Source of the DNA: Bacteroidota bacterium
GTDB taxonomy: Bacteria; Bacteroidota; Rhodothermia; Rhodothermales; UBA10348
Assembly (NCBI GenBank): GCA_022567305.1
Contig: JADFHF010000001.1
Location: forward strand, 149,381-213,380
Direction: 5' to 3'
DNA: 64,000 nt
The translations under genes and the position numbers were made by a program. Position 1 is the first letter of the stretch; every line of letters begins with the position of its first letter. Below are positions 1 through 10,300 of this stretch, in pieces. The notes beneath the pieces are model-generated. The model did not search any database. It was not told the origin of the DNA and was given only the letters and a program-made list of their open reading frames with translations.

Positions 1-1809
1 CTCGTCTATCAAGAAGCTCAGCCAGTTCTCCATCACATGTCCGACTGGTTCTTCGAGGCCCATTTCTCGAACGAGTGCTTCGTTAACAACGAGAGCGTCT
101 GTAGGATCGGAGGCATAGTCTTTAGAAAAAAAGCGCCCCTCGACGATTTCCATACCCATCACGTCTAGATAATTGTACCCGACCCCAAAATTGTAGGCCG
201 ACCGGGTAACCCCATCACCGTCGGTCCACGTATTACGGTCCGATCCCCTGGTAAAGGGTGTACCCGATCTAGAAATGTTGATAATCCCATCCTGGGGAAG
301 AAGCGAAGCCTCGAAATGTTCGATCACATTGTCCGCATCTCCGCGCCCGACTTGGTAAGCATTCACCGATACAATCAGGTCCTGATTGTATCCGAGATCC
401 TTGTTCAACATGAAATTGAGCTGCTGGGTCATTACAGCGGTGCCCGTGATGAGAGCAACAGAAATCGTGTACTGGACCACTACGAGGGTGCGTGTGAGCC
501 AGCTCGTTCGAAGGGACCCCGACGCCCCCTTCAGAACCGCTGTCGGTTGAAATCTGGACAACACCAGGGCCGGATAACCCCCTGCAATAAATCCGACGAC
601 AATGAGTAGTCCGATTACAGCGCCGATTGCCAGTCCAGGCGTGATTGAAGAGAAACTCAACTGGTTTCCCGTCAATACGTTGAATAAGGGTAGCGTGAAC
701 ACTGCCACAGCAATCCCTGCTAACAGCGAAATTCCCGTGAGTACGAAAGACTCCCCCCAGTATTGCTTCATCAACTGACCTTTATAGGCCCCAAGAACCT
801 TACGCATCCCCACCTCACGAGCTCGACCGGCTGACTGTCCGATGGAAAGCGTCATGAAATTGATGCATGCTATCAGAAGAATGAGTAGCCCGATACCGGA
901 TAACACGATCGAGTACAACGGGTCGTGCGGCTGAACTTCGTATGGAACCCACACATCCGGGGTCATATGCATGGCCGCAAGCGGTTGAAATCGAAGGGCG
1001 TACGCGTCATCGCCTTGCGCAAGAGAGCCATTAGCCCGTAATGCCGTGACGTACCCCTGAAATTCAGTGTCGACCCAAGGACGCGCTATGACCTCCATTT
1101 CTGCTCCTGAAGTCGCACTCGAAAGCTGGACGTAGGTCGAAACGCGCCCTCCGAAATTATTCCCACCCAACCGGACGTTGCCGTAGTTCTCGAAAGAGAT
1201 CGCCGCATCGAAAACCATACTTGAGTTGTTGGGAAAATCTTCAACGATACCCACAACAGTAAAATCGTATGTGACCTCGTTACGCGTAATGGAAACGACG
1301 TTACCCATGGCCTCGGTTTCATTTCCGGGCTCGAGGCCAAACATGATTCCAGCCGTCTCCCTGGTGATCACCATCGATCCCGGATCGTCCAGGCTGGACC
1401 CCACATCTCCGATGGCCAGCGGAAATGAAAACATCTGAAAGAAATCTGTCGTGACTTCGGCAAGTCGGCGACGGAAAAAGTTTTCGCCAACCTGCAAATC
1501 CTGAGGAGAAGCCACGAAAGGAGAAGCCCTCTCAATGGATGGAAACGTTCCGGAGATCGATTCGGTGAAGGTTGGCGTCATCATCGCCTGAACACTTACC
1601 TCACCATCCGGGTTTTTGTACTCTAGGTACGTGCGATAAATATTGTCTGCGTTCTCATGAAATCGATCGTAGCTCCATTCGTGCCAAACCAGCATGAAAA
1701 TGAGTATGCAACTCGCCATTCCGACAGCGAGGCCAAACACATTGACGAAGGAATTGACCTTTTGCTTTCTAAGGGAGCGAATCGCCACCTTCAAGTAATT
1801 TTTAAACAT
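1..1809 (-). CDS. MacB/FtsX-like ABC transporter permease, 3' end outside window
   Basis: An inner-membrane permease of the MacB/FtsX family, which couples a cytoplasmic ATPase to a large periplasmic domain, often for efflux or lipoprotein/peptide export. I translated the minus strand from the ATG at 1809; the frame stays open for 603 codons to the window edge, so the C-terminus is missing. The N-terminus starts MFKNYLKVAIRSLRKQK and has a first membrane helix with VFGLAVGMASC, then a periplasmic core with SYDRFHENADNIYR. A membrane block with LIACINFMTLSIGQSAGRA and the cytoplasmic turn REVGMRKVLGAYK follows near residues 285-330. The second periplasmic domain is cut. It lies 103 nt downstream of a paralogous permease on the same strand, so the two are probably co-transcribed. 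No ATPase gene is in view. The family is clear; the substrate is not. Confidence 0.9.
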   Translation of the reverse strand, partial: MFKNYLKVAIRSLRKQKVNSFVNVFGLAVGMASCILIFMLVWHEWSYDRFHENADNIYRTYLEYKNPDGEVSVQAMMTPTFTESISGTFPSIERASPFVASPQDLQVGENFFRRRLAEVTTDFFQMFSFPLAIGDVGSSLDDPGSMVITRETAGIMFGLEPGNETEAMGNVVSITRNEVTYDFTVVGIVEDFPNNSSMVFDAAISFENYGNVRLGGNNFGGRVSTYVQLSSATSGAEMEVIARPWVDTEFQGYVTALRANGSLAQGDDAYALRFQPLAAMHMTPDVWVPYEVQPHDPLYSIVLSGIGLLILLIACINFMTLSIGQSAGRAREVGMRKVLGAYKGQLMKQYWGESFVLTGISLLAGIAVAVFTLPLFNVLTGNQLSFSSITPGLAIGAVIGLLIVVGFIAGGYPALVLSRFQPTAVLKGASGSLRTSWLTRTLVVVQYTISVALITGTAVMTQQLNFMLNKDLGYNQDLIVSVNAYQVGRGDADNVIEHFEASLLPQDGIINISRSGTPFTRGSDRNTWTDGDGVTRSAYNFGVGYNYLDVMGMEIVEGRFFSKDYASDPTDALVVNEALVREMGLEEPVGHVMENWLSFLIDE

Positions 1810-1912
1810 GAGCCGCGCGTATCAGATTGGTTCGGCGTAATCGGTTTTCACTACAGACCTTTGACTTCTCTAAACACGGAATCGTTTGCGCCGCACTCGA
1901 TGTTTTTGCCCC

Positions 1913-4312
1913 CTAGTTCTGATGAAGGGCATTCACAGGATTCGTGAGAGCCGCACGAATTGACTGATATGCGACGGTCAGCCAGGCGATCAGCAGTGCC
2001 ACGACACTCGCTACAAGAAATACCTCCCACCCTACGGATATCCGGTACACGAAATTCTCCAACCAAAGCTGAGATCCGAAATAGGCCAACGGGATCGAGA
2101 TTAGCGTCGCAAGAAGCACAAGTTTTGTGAATGAGCTCGTTAGCATAATGACAATCCCACTCGTGGAAGCGCCCAGGACTTTACGCACGCCGATTTCCTT
2201 GGTCCGTTGTTCGGCAATAAACGAGGCCAGGGCAAAAAGTCCAAGGCAGGCAATGACGATCGCAAGGATCGTAAACGAATTGATGATGCCGCTAATCCGA
2301 ATTTCTGTCCGATACAGTTTGTCATACTCTTCATCCAGGAAAAAATAATCCATAGGCCGCCCGACGGAGAAATCTCCCCAAACGGATTCGATTGAGCTCA
2401 TCGCCCTGACCAGGTTTTCAGATGCGATTCGCACCGAGACGTATTGGTACCAGGATGGTTGAATCTGAAGCACGATGGGTGCTACCGCATGCTTCATGGA
2501 TTCAAAATGAAAATCCCTCACAACCCCGATGACGTTTCGCGAATCGTTAAATTGTCGGGTAAGTTCTACCCCAATCACTTCTTCTGCAGACGTAAAGCCC
2601 AGAGCATCGAGAGCGGCCTCGTTCATCATGAACGCAAGCGTTTCATCAGAAACCATTTCCTCTTGAAATTTTCGACCCTCAATGACATCCATCCTATAAA
2701 CGTCCAGAAAATCCTCATCGACAGCGAGAATATTAAAGGTCATGCCATCCACGTTCATTCCCTGTTCCTTTGAAATGACACTTAGGGACTGAGCACGGCC
2801 CGGAATCGACGAAGAAAATGTGACCCCCGTTACATCGGGTATTCCCTCTAGTTCAGCCTTGAAGGCATCGAATCTGGAAGAGATCTCCTGATTGTTTCTG
2901 GTATTCATCACTAGGATCTGTTCCTTGTCAAATCCCAGATCAGCCGTACGCATATAGTTTAGCTGAGTGTTTGCAATAACGGCCCCGACAATAAGCGTGA
3001 CCGAGATAACGAATTGGAAAACGACGAGAGCCTCTCGAAAAAAGACGGATCCTCCTTGGCTGGCGACTTGACCTTTCAGGACCCGGACTGGTTTAAACGC
3101 AGACAGAACGAAAGCGGGATAAATCCCCGCAAGAAATCCTATTCCGACGCCGCCTGCGAGTAATGCAAAAACGAGCCCGTATCGATCCAGATAGCTGAAC
3201 GAGAGTGTCTTGAACGCAAGCTGATTAAAGACCGGCAAAAGCGCCTTAATCAGAATCATTGCCAGGGCCACTGAAATGACGCCAACCAAAATCGATTCCC
3301 CAAGAAACTGTCCCATCAACTGTTTTCGACTGGCGCCCGATACCTTTCGCATTCCGACTTCCTTTGCCCGTTTCGCCGACCGGGCCGTCGCCAGGTTCAT
3401 GAAGTTGATACACGCCAGCAGCAGAATAAATAGGGCTATCGCCCCGAACACATAGACGTACTCGACCTGACTGTTGGCCTCGAGCTCTCTCTGATAACTC
3501 GAACGCAAATGGATATCGGTGAGGGGTTGGAGATATAGAAACTGACGATACCCGCTGTTCGACTCCTGATCCCCAATATATCGGGAGGGCATTTCGCGGA
3601 TCTGTTCTGCAACAGCCGCCACATCGGCCGACGGTGTGAGCTTGAAATAAGTGTAAAACCTCAAATTCCACCAGTTCCAATTCTCGCTGGGTGTGTGTCT
3701 CAAAGACTCCAGAGTCGTGAATGAACCAAGCATATCGAAGTCGAAATGAGACTGGCTGGGCGGATTTTCTACGACACCGGTCACCGTAGCGGCTCGATCC
3801 TCAATTTGAAGAGTTTGGCCGATTGGGTCGCTTCTACCAAAATATTTTTCCGCTGCACGCTCAGTCAGTACCACAGAAAATGGAGCTACAAGCGCGCGCT
3901 TGGGATCTCCTTTCAGCAGTTTGAAGGAGAATACATCGAAAAACGTGGAATCCACGGCAAAGAATTTGTCTTCGTAGAACCCCCGATCCTCATACTCTAC
4001 GAGATACGTTTGCTGTTGCATACGAACAGCCGCGTCGATTTGAGGAATATCCGATTCGGCAGCGCGCAACATGGGCGCAGATGATGTCGCCGTTAACTCG
4101 GACTCACCGTTGCTGGAATATCGTTCGACACGGAGTCGATAAATTTGATCAGCGCTCTCGTGAAAGCGATCGTACGAGAGTTCATCCTCGATATACAGAA
4201 AGATGAGTACGCAGCAGGCAATTCCGACCGCCAGACCAAATATGTTGATCGCCGCGAACGCACGATTCTTGAGCAGTGTTCGTACAGCGATTTTCAGGTA
4301 GTTACGGAGCAT
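1913..4312 (-). CDS. MacB/FtsX-like ABC transporter permease
   Basis: A full-length 799-residue permease of the MacB_PCD plus FtsX type, as found in multiple copies in Bacteroidota. The N-terminus MLRNYLKIAVRTLLKNRAF leads into a membrane helix (VGIACCVLIFLYI) and the typical ELSYDRFHESADQIYRLR start of the first periplasmic domain. A membrane block near residues 285-400 carries LLACINFMNLATARSAKRA and REVGMRKVSGASRKQ. A second periplasmic domain follows, then a second FtsX block with RTKEIGVRKVLGAST and the ending ALTNPVNALHQN. Two FtsX modules in one chain are normal for this subgroup. It is a paralogue of the gene downstream (1-1809), and tandem permeases of this kind usually share an ATPase encoded elsewhere. 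Substrate unknown. The start ATG at 4312 fits the family N-terminus. Confidence 0.93.
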   Translation of the reverse strand: MLRNYLKIAVRTLLKNRAFAAINIFGLAVGIACCVLIFLYIEDELSYDRFHESADQIYRLRVERYSSNGESELTATSSAPMLRAAESDIPQIDAAVRMQQQTYLVEYEDRGFYEDKFFAVDSTFFDVFSFKLLKGDPKRALVAPFSVVLTERAAEKYFGRSDPIGQTLQIEDRAATVTGVVENPPSQSHFDFDMLGSFTTLESLRHTPSENWNWWNLRFYTYFKLTPSADVAAVAEQIREMPSRYIGDQESNSGYRQFLYLQPLTDIHLRSSYQRELEANSQVEYVYVFGAIALFILLLACINFMNLATARSAKRAKEVGMRKVSGASRKQLMGQFLGESILVGVISVALAMILIKALLPVFNQLAFKTLSFSYLDRYGLVFALLAGGVGIGFLAGIYPAFVLSAFKPVRVLKGQVASQGGSVFFREALVVFQFVISVTLIVGAVIANTQLNYMRTADLGFDKEQILVMNTRNNQEISSRFDAFKAELEGIPDVTGVTFSSSIPGRAQSLSVISKEQGMNVDGMTFNILAVDEDFLDVYRMDVIEGRKFQEEMVSDETLAFMMNEAALDALGFTSAEEVIGVELTRQFNDSRNVIGVVRDFHFESMKHAVAPIVLQIQPSWYQYVSVRIASENLVRAMSSIESVWGDFSVGRPMDYFFLDEEYDKLYRTEIRISGIINSFTILAIVIACLGLFALASFIAEQRTKEIGVRKVLGASTSGIVIMLTSSFTKLVLLATLISIPLAYFGSQLWLENFVYRISVGWEVFLVASVVALLIAWLTVAYQSIRAALTNPVNALHQN

Positions 4313-4485
4313 AAGCCGTTAGATAAATGAGGCCTGTTTAGCTTGTTCCGGAGTCATTCTGTGGGTGTGTAATCAACGGAAACAATACGCTCTCCAGGCA
4401 CCGGGGGTTACAACAAGCATAAGGGTATTCTAATAGTTGTTTTTTTGTAAACGTAGAAACGCCTTCCCAAGGCCGAATTGGACGA

Positions 4486-4498
4486 ATTGGTGACCAAT
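4486..4498. promoter_or_regulatory. 13-nt perfect dyad and 10-nt-spaced direct repeat upstream of the aminotransferase gene
   Basis: The bases at 4486-4498 read ATTGGTGACCAAT, a perfect odd-centred palindrome. Its left arm overlaps two copies of CGAATTGG spaced ten bases apart (about 4474-4491). Such helical-turn spacing is typical of dimeric regulator sites, but a regulator cannot be named. It lies about 100 nt before the aminotransferase start, in the divergent region between that gene and the permease at 1913-4312. No other clear signal was seen in 4313-4584 apart from this site and the inverted repeat at 4527-4556. Confidence 0.3.
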
Positions 4499-4526
4499 AT
4501 CTAGGCGGATCTGTGTAATTCGGTGG

Positions 4527-4556
4527 GATAGGAAGCGGCGCCTGTCAATTCCTATC
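4527..4556. promoter_or_regulatory. 8-bp perfect inverted repeat just before the aminotransferase gene
   Basis: GATAGGAA at 4527-4534 is matched exactly by TTCCTATC at 4549-4556, with a 14-nt GC-rich loop. It ends 40 nt before the chosen start of the aminotransferase gene. It could be an operator or a hairpin in the mRNA leader. There is no T-run, so it is not an intrinsic terminator. Confidence 0.35.
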
Positions 4557-4596
4557 TTATGGACGCTGGAGTTCTCCCTCAGACGTGGATAGTCCC

Positions 4597-5901
4597 ATGA
4601 GCATCCCGGATCCGATCAGCAGACGCCGTTTTCTTGCGCAGTCGGCGCGTTTCACGCTGACTTTGCCGTTGCTATCGCCAACGCTTATCACGCGCACGCT
4701 AGGTGCCGAAAATCCGCTCCACTTTCCGGATACTCCAGAGTGGGTCATCGAGGCTCGAAAACGAATTCCCTCCTGCGGGGTGTCCAAGAATTTCCAGACG
4801 GCTGGAATCGCGCCCTCCTCCACGTTAGCGATCAACGAGGTTGCGTCGAAGCTGAACTACCAAAACAGGTTCGGCCCCACGGATCCGAGAGTTTCGGACA
4901 TGGCGTTGATAGAACCGACGCTGCGAGCGCATCTGGCGAACGTTTTTGGTGCCCATACGGATGAGGTGGCCCTTACTCACAGCACGTCAGAGGGAATCAA
5001 TATTGCGTCGTGGTCTCTAAACTGGACGGACGGCGATGAGGTCATCATCAGTAATCAGGAACACCCCGCCAACATCGTCCCGTGGTACAACCTGCGTGAT
5101 CGATTTGGAATCGTTATTCGACAGATCGATCTCGGTATCGGAACGGAATTGGTCCCTGAAGTGGAGAATCAGCTGACAAAAAAGACACGCATGGTGAGCA
5201 TCAGCCATGTCTCCAAAAACAACGGTCGCGCGCTTCGAACTGAACACTGCGCCGACCTGGCTGAGTGTCTGCGATCCAGCGGCGTGGCATTTCATCTCGA
5301 CGGCGCGCAGGGGCCAGGTTGTATTCCTGTCGATTTTCATGAGCTTGGTAGCGACTGCTATAGCACGTGTGGCCACAAGTGGCTCCTTGGACCCAAGGGA
5401 ACCGGGGCATTTTTCGTAAGAAAAGAACGTCTTAACGATACCCTCATGTCTTGGACCGGCGCCCACAGTCACGACGAGTTTGATTATGAGGGCCATTTCA
5501 CGCTCAAGGATGAGGCGTCCCGATTTGAATTCGGAACCCGGGCATTGGCCGATTTCGCGGGGTTTGACGCAGCTATTTCTTGGTTGGAGAAGCTTGGGCT
5601 GCAACGCATTATGGAAAGGATTAGGGAGCTCGGACAGTATGCCATCGATAAGGCAAACGAGATGAACGGCTTCGGATGCTCATCTCCGCTCGATGCGCGT
5701 GACCGGTCGGGCATCTTCGTGCTTCGCCTTCCGGAAGGCTGCAACAGCTGGGATGTCTATTACAAGCTGAGGGACGAGGACTTCATCCATACGTCACCCG
5801 TCCGTGCAGAGCGCGACTTGCGTATAGCCCTTCATTTTTTCAATACGACGGACGAGATCGACGAGTCTTTTAAGATCATCGAGCGCTATTGCCGCGCATG
5901 A
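4597..5901 (+). CDS. Tat-exported class V aminotransferase (cysteine desulfurase-like fold)
   Basis: A PLP-dependent enzyme of aminotransferase class V, the fold of cysteine desulfurases, selenocysteine lyases and isopenicillin N epimerases. The N-terminus has a twin-arginine motif (SRRRFLAQS) and a hydrophobic stretch, so it is probably exported folded with its cofactor. The PLP lysine is in STCGHKWLLGPKG (about residue 261). Upstream are the cofactor-binding features HSTSEGINIASWS, SNQEHPANIVPWY and the aspartate in HLDGAQGPG. The length of about 434 residues is normal. No conserved mobile-loop cysteine of desulfurases is evident, so an epimerase or lyase role is as likely as desulfuration. 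I chose ATG 4597; GTG 4585, four codons upstream, is also possible. It stands alone on the plus strand between minus-strand genes. The substrate is unknown. Confidence 0.9.
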   Translation: MSIPDPISRRRFLAQSARFTLTLPLLSPTLITRTLGAENPLHFPDTPEWVIEARKRIPSCGVSKNFQTAGIAPSSTLAINEVASKLNYQNRFGPTDPRVSDMALIEPTLRAHLANVFGAHTDEVALTHSTSEGINIASWSLNWTDGDEVIISNQEHPANIVPWYNLRDRFGIVIRQIDLGIGTELVPEVENQLTKKTRMVSISHVSKNNGRALRTEHCADLAECLRSSGVAFHLDGAQGPGCIPVDFHELGSDCYSTCGHKWLLGPKGTGAFFVRKERLNDTLMSWTGAHSHDEFDYEGHFTLKDEASRFEFGTRALADFAGFDAAISWLEKLGLQRIMERIRELGQYAIDKANEMNGFGCSSPLDARDRSGIFVLRLPEGCNSWDVYYKLRDEDFIHTSPVRAERDLRIALHFFNTTDEIDESFKIIERYCRA

Positions 5902-5910
5902 CGCCATGGT

Positions 5911-7299
5911 TTAAATCCCTTCGTCGAAGAGCGGAATACCCTCCTCTGTTGCGCTTGATAGTTCACCGGCCTCGAGCTGTTTGGCCGCCGTGTCCACCTG
6001 TTCGATCTCCTGAACGTCCTGAGTAGAACCGGCTCCCATTTCCTTAAAACGACGCGCGGATACCAACACTCGGCGTTCGAGTGAACCCACAGCCGAATTG
6101 TAACTCGAAACGGCCGAGTTCAGCCGCGTACCTACTTTCGAAAAGTGCTCGGCCATCTTGCAAATTCGCTCATAGAGTTCTTGACCAAGCCTGCTGATCT
6201 GCTGGGCATTCTGAACAATCAGGTCCTGTCTCCACCCCGAGGCTACGCCATGAAGCAAGGCGATCAAGGTCATCGGCGTCGCGATGAGTACGCGGTTTTG
6301 AATCCCGTATTCAAGAAGGGTCGGATCGGCATAGCAGGCCTCGTATAACATTGATTCTGCAGGAAGGAATAGGACGACTATTTCCGGGGCCAAGTCAAAC
6401 TGGGAGTGATACGATTTGGACGCGAGGTTCTTCACATGATCCCGGACCTGGCGAACGTGTTGGGAGAAGAACGCTGCTTTAAGATCGTCGTCTTCCTCTT
6501 CAACGCCCGATAGATAGGCATCCAGAGGAGTCTTTGCGTCTACGACGATGTTACGACCACCTGCTAAATGTACAACCAAATCGGGCCGGAGGAGCCCGTC
6601 ATCCGTTCGAATCGTCTGTTGCTCATCGAAATCACAATGTTCCACGAGGCCAGCCAACTCGACGACGCGGCGCAGGTGAAACTCTCCCCACTGACCGCGG
6701 ACCGTCGGTTTTCGGAGCGCGGTTACCAGATTACTGGTCTCTTTTTGAATCTGAAGCTGGGCCTCCTGTAACCCCTTGACCTGTTCTTTGAGCGATGAAT
6801 ACGCGTCGACGCGTTGTTTCTCTATGTCGCCAATCTGTTTGGTGACTTCCTTGAGTGATTTCTCGAGAGGATCGACGAGGTTTTTCATCTCCAACGTACG
6901 CTTCTCCTCCTTGGCATCAACCTTGGTCAGGAGATGTTCGACTTGGGTCTTTGCAAGCTCAAGAAAACTCTTGTTGTTCGAGTCTAAAGCCTTTCGCGAT
7001 AAGGTCTGAAACTGGTTCACGAGTTCTTCCTGAGCTTCACGGAGTAAGGCCAGTTTTTCCGAGGCGGCGAGACGCTCCTGTTCTCTTGCAGCCACTTCTC
7101 CGGAAAGCTGCGCTTTAAGATCTGAATTGTCTACCGTAGCACTTTTAAGGTCTTCCGTGAGCGAACGAACGGATTCCTGTTTGTCGTCGAGACGCGTTTT
7201 GATAGAGGCTGATTGCGCGTTATTGATAAACCGCATGACGACCCAAACGATGAGCCCGCCGAGAGCGAACGCGACCATGGTTCCGATTCCTAATTCCAT
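5911..7299 (-). CDS. rmuC: DNA recombination protein RmuC
   Basis: RmuC-family protein of 462 residues. In E. coli RmuC limits recombination at short inverted repeats and is a predicted nuclease of the PD-(D/E)XK type. The chain starts with one membrane helix (about residues 7-25), followed by a long coiled coil to about residue 190 rich in Glu, Lys and Gln. The conserved globular domain starts at TVRGQWGEFHLRRVVELAGL and includes LRPDLVVHLAGGRNIVVDAK, where D and K fit the nuclease core, and the stretch ALLHGVASGWRQD. The final 50 residues are acidic and unconserved. It sits just downstream of addA on the same strand (64-nt gap) and may share the addB-addA transcript. The identification is secure. 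Confidence 0.95.
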   Translation of the reverse strand: MELGIGTMVAFALGGLIVWVVMRFINNAQSASIKTRLDDKQESVRSLTEDLKSATVDNSDLKAQLSGEVAAREQERLAASEKLALLREAQEELVNQFQTLSRKALDSNNKSFLELAKTQVEHLLTKVDAKEEKRTLEMKNLVDPLEKSLKEVTKQIGDIEKQRVDAYSSLKEQVKGLQEAQLQIQKETSNLVTALRKPTVRGQWGEFHLRRVVELAGLVEHCDFDEQQTIRTDDGLLRPDLVVHLAGGRNIVVDAKTPLDAYLSGVEEEDDDLKAAFFSQHVRQVRDHVKNLASKSYHSQFDLAPEIVVLFLPAESMLYEACYADPTLLEYGIQNRVLIATPMTLIALLHGVASGWRQDLIVQNAQQISRLGQELYERICKMAEHFSKVGTRLNSAVSSYNSAVGSLERRVLVSARRFKEMGAGSTQDVQEIEQVDTAAKQLEAGELSSATEEGIPLFDEGI

Positions 7300-7363
7300 A
7301 TCTATCTTCCTCAGAAATAACTCAGAATTGCCATAGAAATCAATCAGAAAAACGATTGAAGCC

Positions 7364-10300
7364 TCACGTTACAGGGATCCAGCATCCCTCATGCGTCGAC
7401 CACAAGCCGCATTCAACGACCGGAGAATCGGCCAAAGTTTTCCATGCCCTAGAGTATGCGAGCACCTGCCCGGCGTACTTATCACGAAGGGACTCCGCAT
7501 CGGTTCGATCTGTTTTGTAATCTACGATAGTCCATGCGTCGTCTCTACAAAATACCAGATCAATTGTACCCGTAAGGATCTCTCGTTTCTCGTTTTCAAT
7601 CGACGAAACGGAAAACGGAACCTCGGTCAGTACCTGGTCCGCCACCAAAAGATGATTCCAAACGACTGATTCCCGGAAGTCGGATAGCTGACTCAGAGCC
7701 GCATCCGCGAGCTGATTGTCTGAAACCCGTCCGGTCTCGCATTCTTCGTCCAATACGGTGATTACACGGTTTCTTTCCTCCTCGACCGTACGGGGTGTGG
7801 TGCGATGTTGAACGGTGTATTCCAGAAGTCGATGCATCGCGTTTCCAAAACCCATCCCGCGGCCCGGTGGCGCCACGGCTCTGGCGCCGGCCCCGATTTC
7901 AGCCACATCATCGGCTTCGGTCGCCTTTTCGATTCCCGTAACCGAGACGACTTCATAAGAGGGTTTCGCGATTTTTTCTAGCTGCTGCTGAGCAAAAGAG
8001 AGTCGTTCAAACCACTCGTCTGACGAGATTGATCGTGATCCCGAAGAATGATCTGGAGACGCCTGGGGAGCATCCTGTGCCTCCGAAAGGATACTCGGAG
8101 CATCAGTATCGTCGAGAGCCGCATAGAGTGGACTCCACGTTCCAGCATCCTCTTTTCCCAAATATCTCGAGACAACCAGCACCTCTCTGGCTCTTGTGGC
8201 CGCTACGTAGAGAAGACGCGTTCTTTCGGCTTGTTCATGGATGAGCTCTTCGCCGAGTGCGTCTAGCCAGCCGAGAGGTTCAGCAATCGTTTGCTCCCGA
8301 TACCCGACCCGTTTACGAGCGGGTAAGAACAGGCGATCGCCCGCCTCCGATCGATCAATGTGAATGCGCGGATCTGAAAAATTCTCTTTGGGCAAAGGAT
8401 CCGCCAGACACACAACGCGTGCTTCGAGGCCTTTGGCCTGATGAACGTTATAAAGCCGAACGACATCTTTCGTCCCGGTTTCGAGCGTCATTTCTTCAGC
8501 CTCAATTTCGCCATTCAACAAACGATGAAGCTCGACGCGAATTTCAGGCCATCCCAATCCTGTTGATTCCCATGTCCTCATCAAAGAAAGTGTACGCTGA
8601 ACAGCACCTGCTCGGGCAGAGCCTCCTTCGTCGAATACGAACGCGGCCATCAGGCCCCTTCTGCTGATGAGCTGCTCGAGTGCATGTGACAGCGAGTTTT
8701 CCTCAAACAGCTCACGTGCCTGGGTCAACGTACCGAAGGCGTCCATGAACGCAGCTTTTTCTTCTCCTGACAGGGATTCGGGTAGTTCGGGTTGGTTGAG
8801 ATAATCACCCCCTGCCTGTACAAACCGGTACAAAACTGCGTCCGATAGTCCGGCAAAAGGACCACGGAGATAGGCGAGTCGTGCCACTGGATCGTTTGCA
8901 TTGTACACGGTATCAATCAAATCGATGAGCGGTGCGAGCGCTCCTGAATGATTGATCGCTTTCCCTCCCGCTGTCACATAGGGAATACCCTGATTTTCAA
9001 GCGCGGCCGCATAGATATGCATTCTGTTTGATGCCCGAACCAGAATCAGAAAATCGCCGAATCGAACTCCCGACAAGTTGAGATCCGCATCGGCATCGCC
9101 GTCGACCGCGCTTCGAATCAATCCGGCAAGAGCGGCCGCATCCTTGATGGCGATTCCTGTCGCATTATTCCCGGCAACTTGGTCAATCCTCAACTGCATA
9201 ACCGGAGGGGTATCCATTCTTTCGTTGTTGGCCGCGCTCAAGGATTCATATTCAGCCTGGTAGGTCTCGTCGTGCATCGCAAAAAGGGGTTCGACTGCCG
9301 AATTAATCCATGCGCAAAGCTCCGGACGCGAACGAAAATTAGTCTGAAGATGCAGCGACCGGCCACCTGAGAGCTCGATTTGCCCAGCGATCTCCCCAAA
9401 TACACGGATGTCCGCATGCCTGAATCTGTATATGGATTGTTTCTCGTCCCCTACCATAAAAAGTGACCCGGGTCGAGGGCGACACTTTTTCCAATCCCTC
9501 TCTTTGATATTCCGGGATGTTATCAGAAATATGATTTGAGATTGGAGTGGGTCTGTATCCTGAAATTCATCTACGAGGATGTGCGAATATCGACCCTGGA
9601 CGTATTCCCTTAGACCTGGATCATCTCTCATCGCTTCGACGACCATCAACAGGAGATCATCGTACGTCAATCGTCCCTGCTCTACTCGATACTGTCTGTA
9701 TGCCTTTGTCGCGGAGTCGACGAACTCTTCGATCTTCGAGTGGACGAATTGCCTCCAAGCGGTAACGGCAGGTCGAACGACGGACGTCACAAATGATGAA
9801 ATAGATTTGTCTTCGCCATCAAGCAAAGAGGATCCTTTGAGTGCATTGGCGGTTTGGCGCGCAGGATCTGATTTTGTCCGAGACCATTTAGTGACCGCGA
9901 CGACGCCGCTGCTTAGGGATCCATCTCTTCCGACGAGGCTATTCAGTTTCTCCAAAAACACAGCGCGATCTGCGTTCGTGTTCGTGCCCCGAACGCGCCG
10001 AAATCGAGCTAACTCAATTACGAGTCCTGAAATCTTATCTACGCCTTCTGAAAACGGCATCCGTTCTCCGATCCAACCCAAATACTTTTCAGTCTTGTTC
10101 ATCGCACCTGCCAGGTCTGGCTGCTCGACACCTCTGCTCTCAACAATCAGATGCATGAGCGAAGCGCGGTCTCCGAAATAGTCAAACAGGTCTGACGGTA
10201 AAATCCCCAGATCGCCGAACTCCTTCCGCCAGTTCAGTTCAGCGGTCAGCGTCAGGCGCAAGTATTGATTCCAGAATTGCCGGCGGAGAATTCGCTCCTG

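Noticed and set aside
3246..3680. 144-codon frame on the minus strand inside the permease gene
   Set aside because: It overlaps, in another frame of the same strand, a well-supported FtsX protein and has low-complexity shifted composition.
4417..4448. ACAAC/GTTGT pairing before a T-run as a terminator
   Set aside because: The stem is five base pairs with a loop of over 20, and there is no plus-strand gene upstream to terminate.
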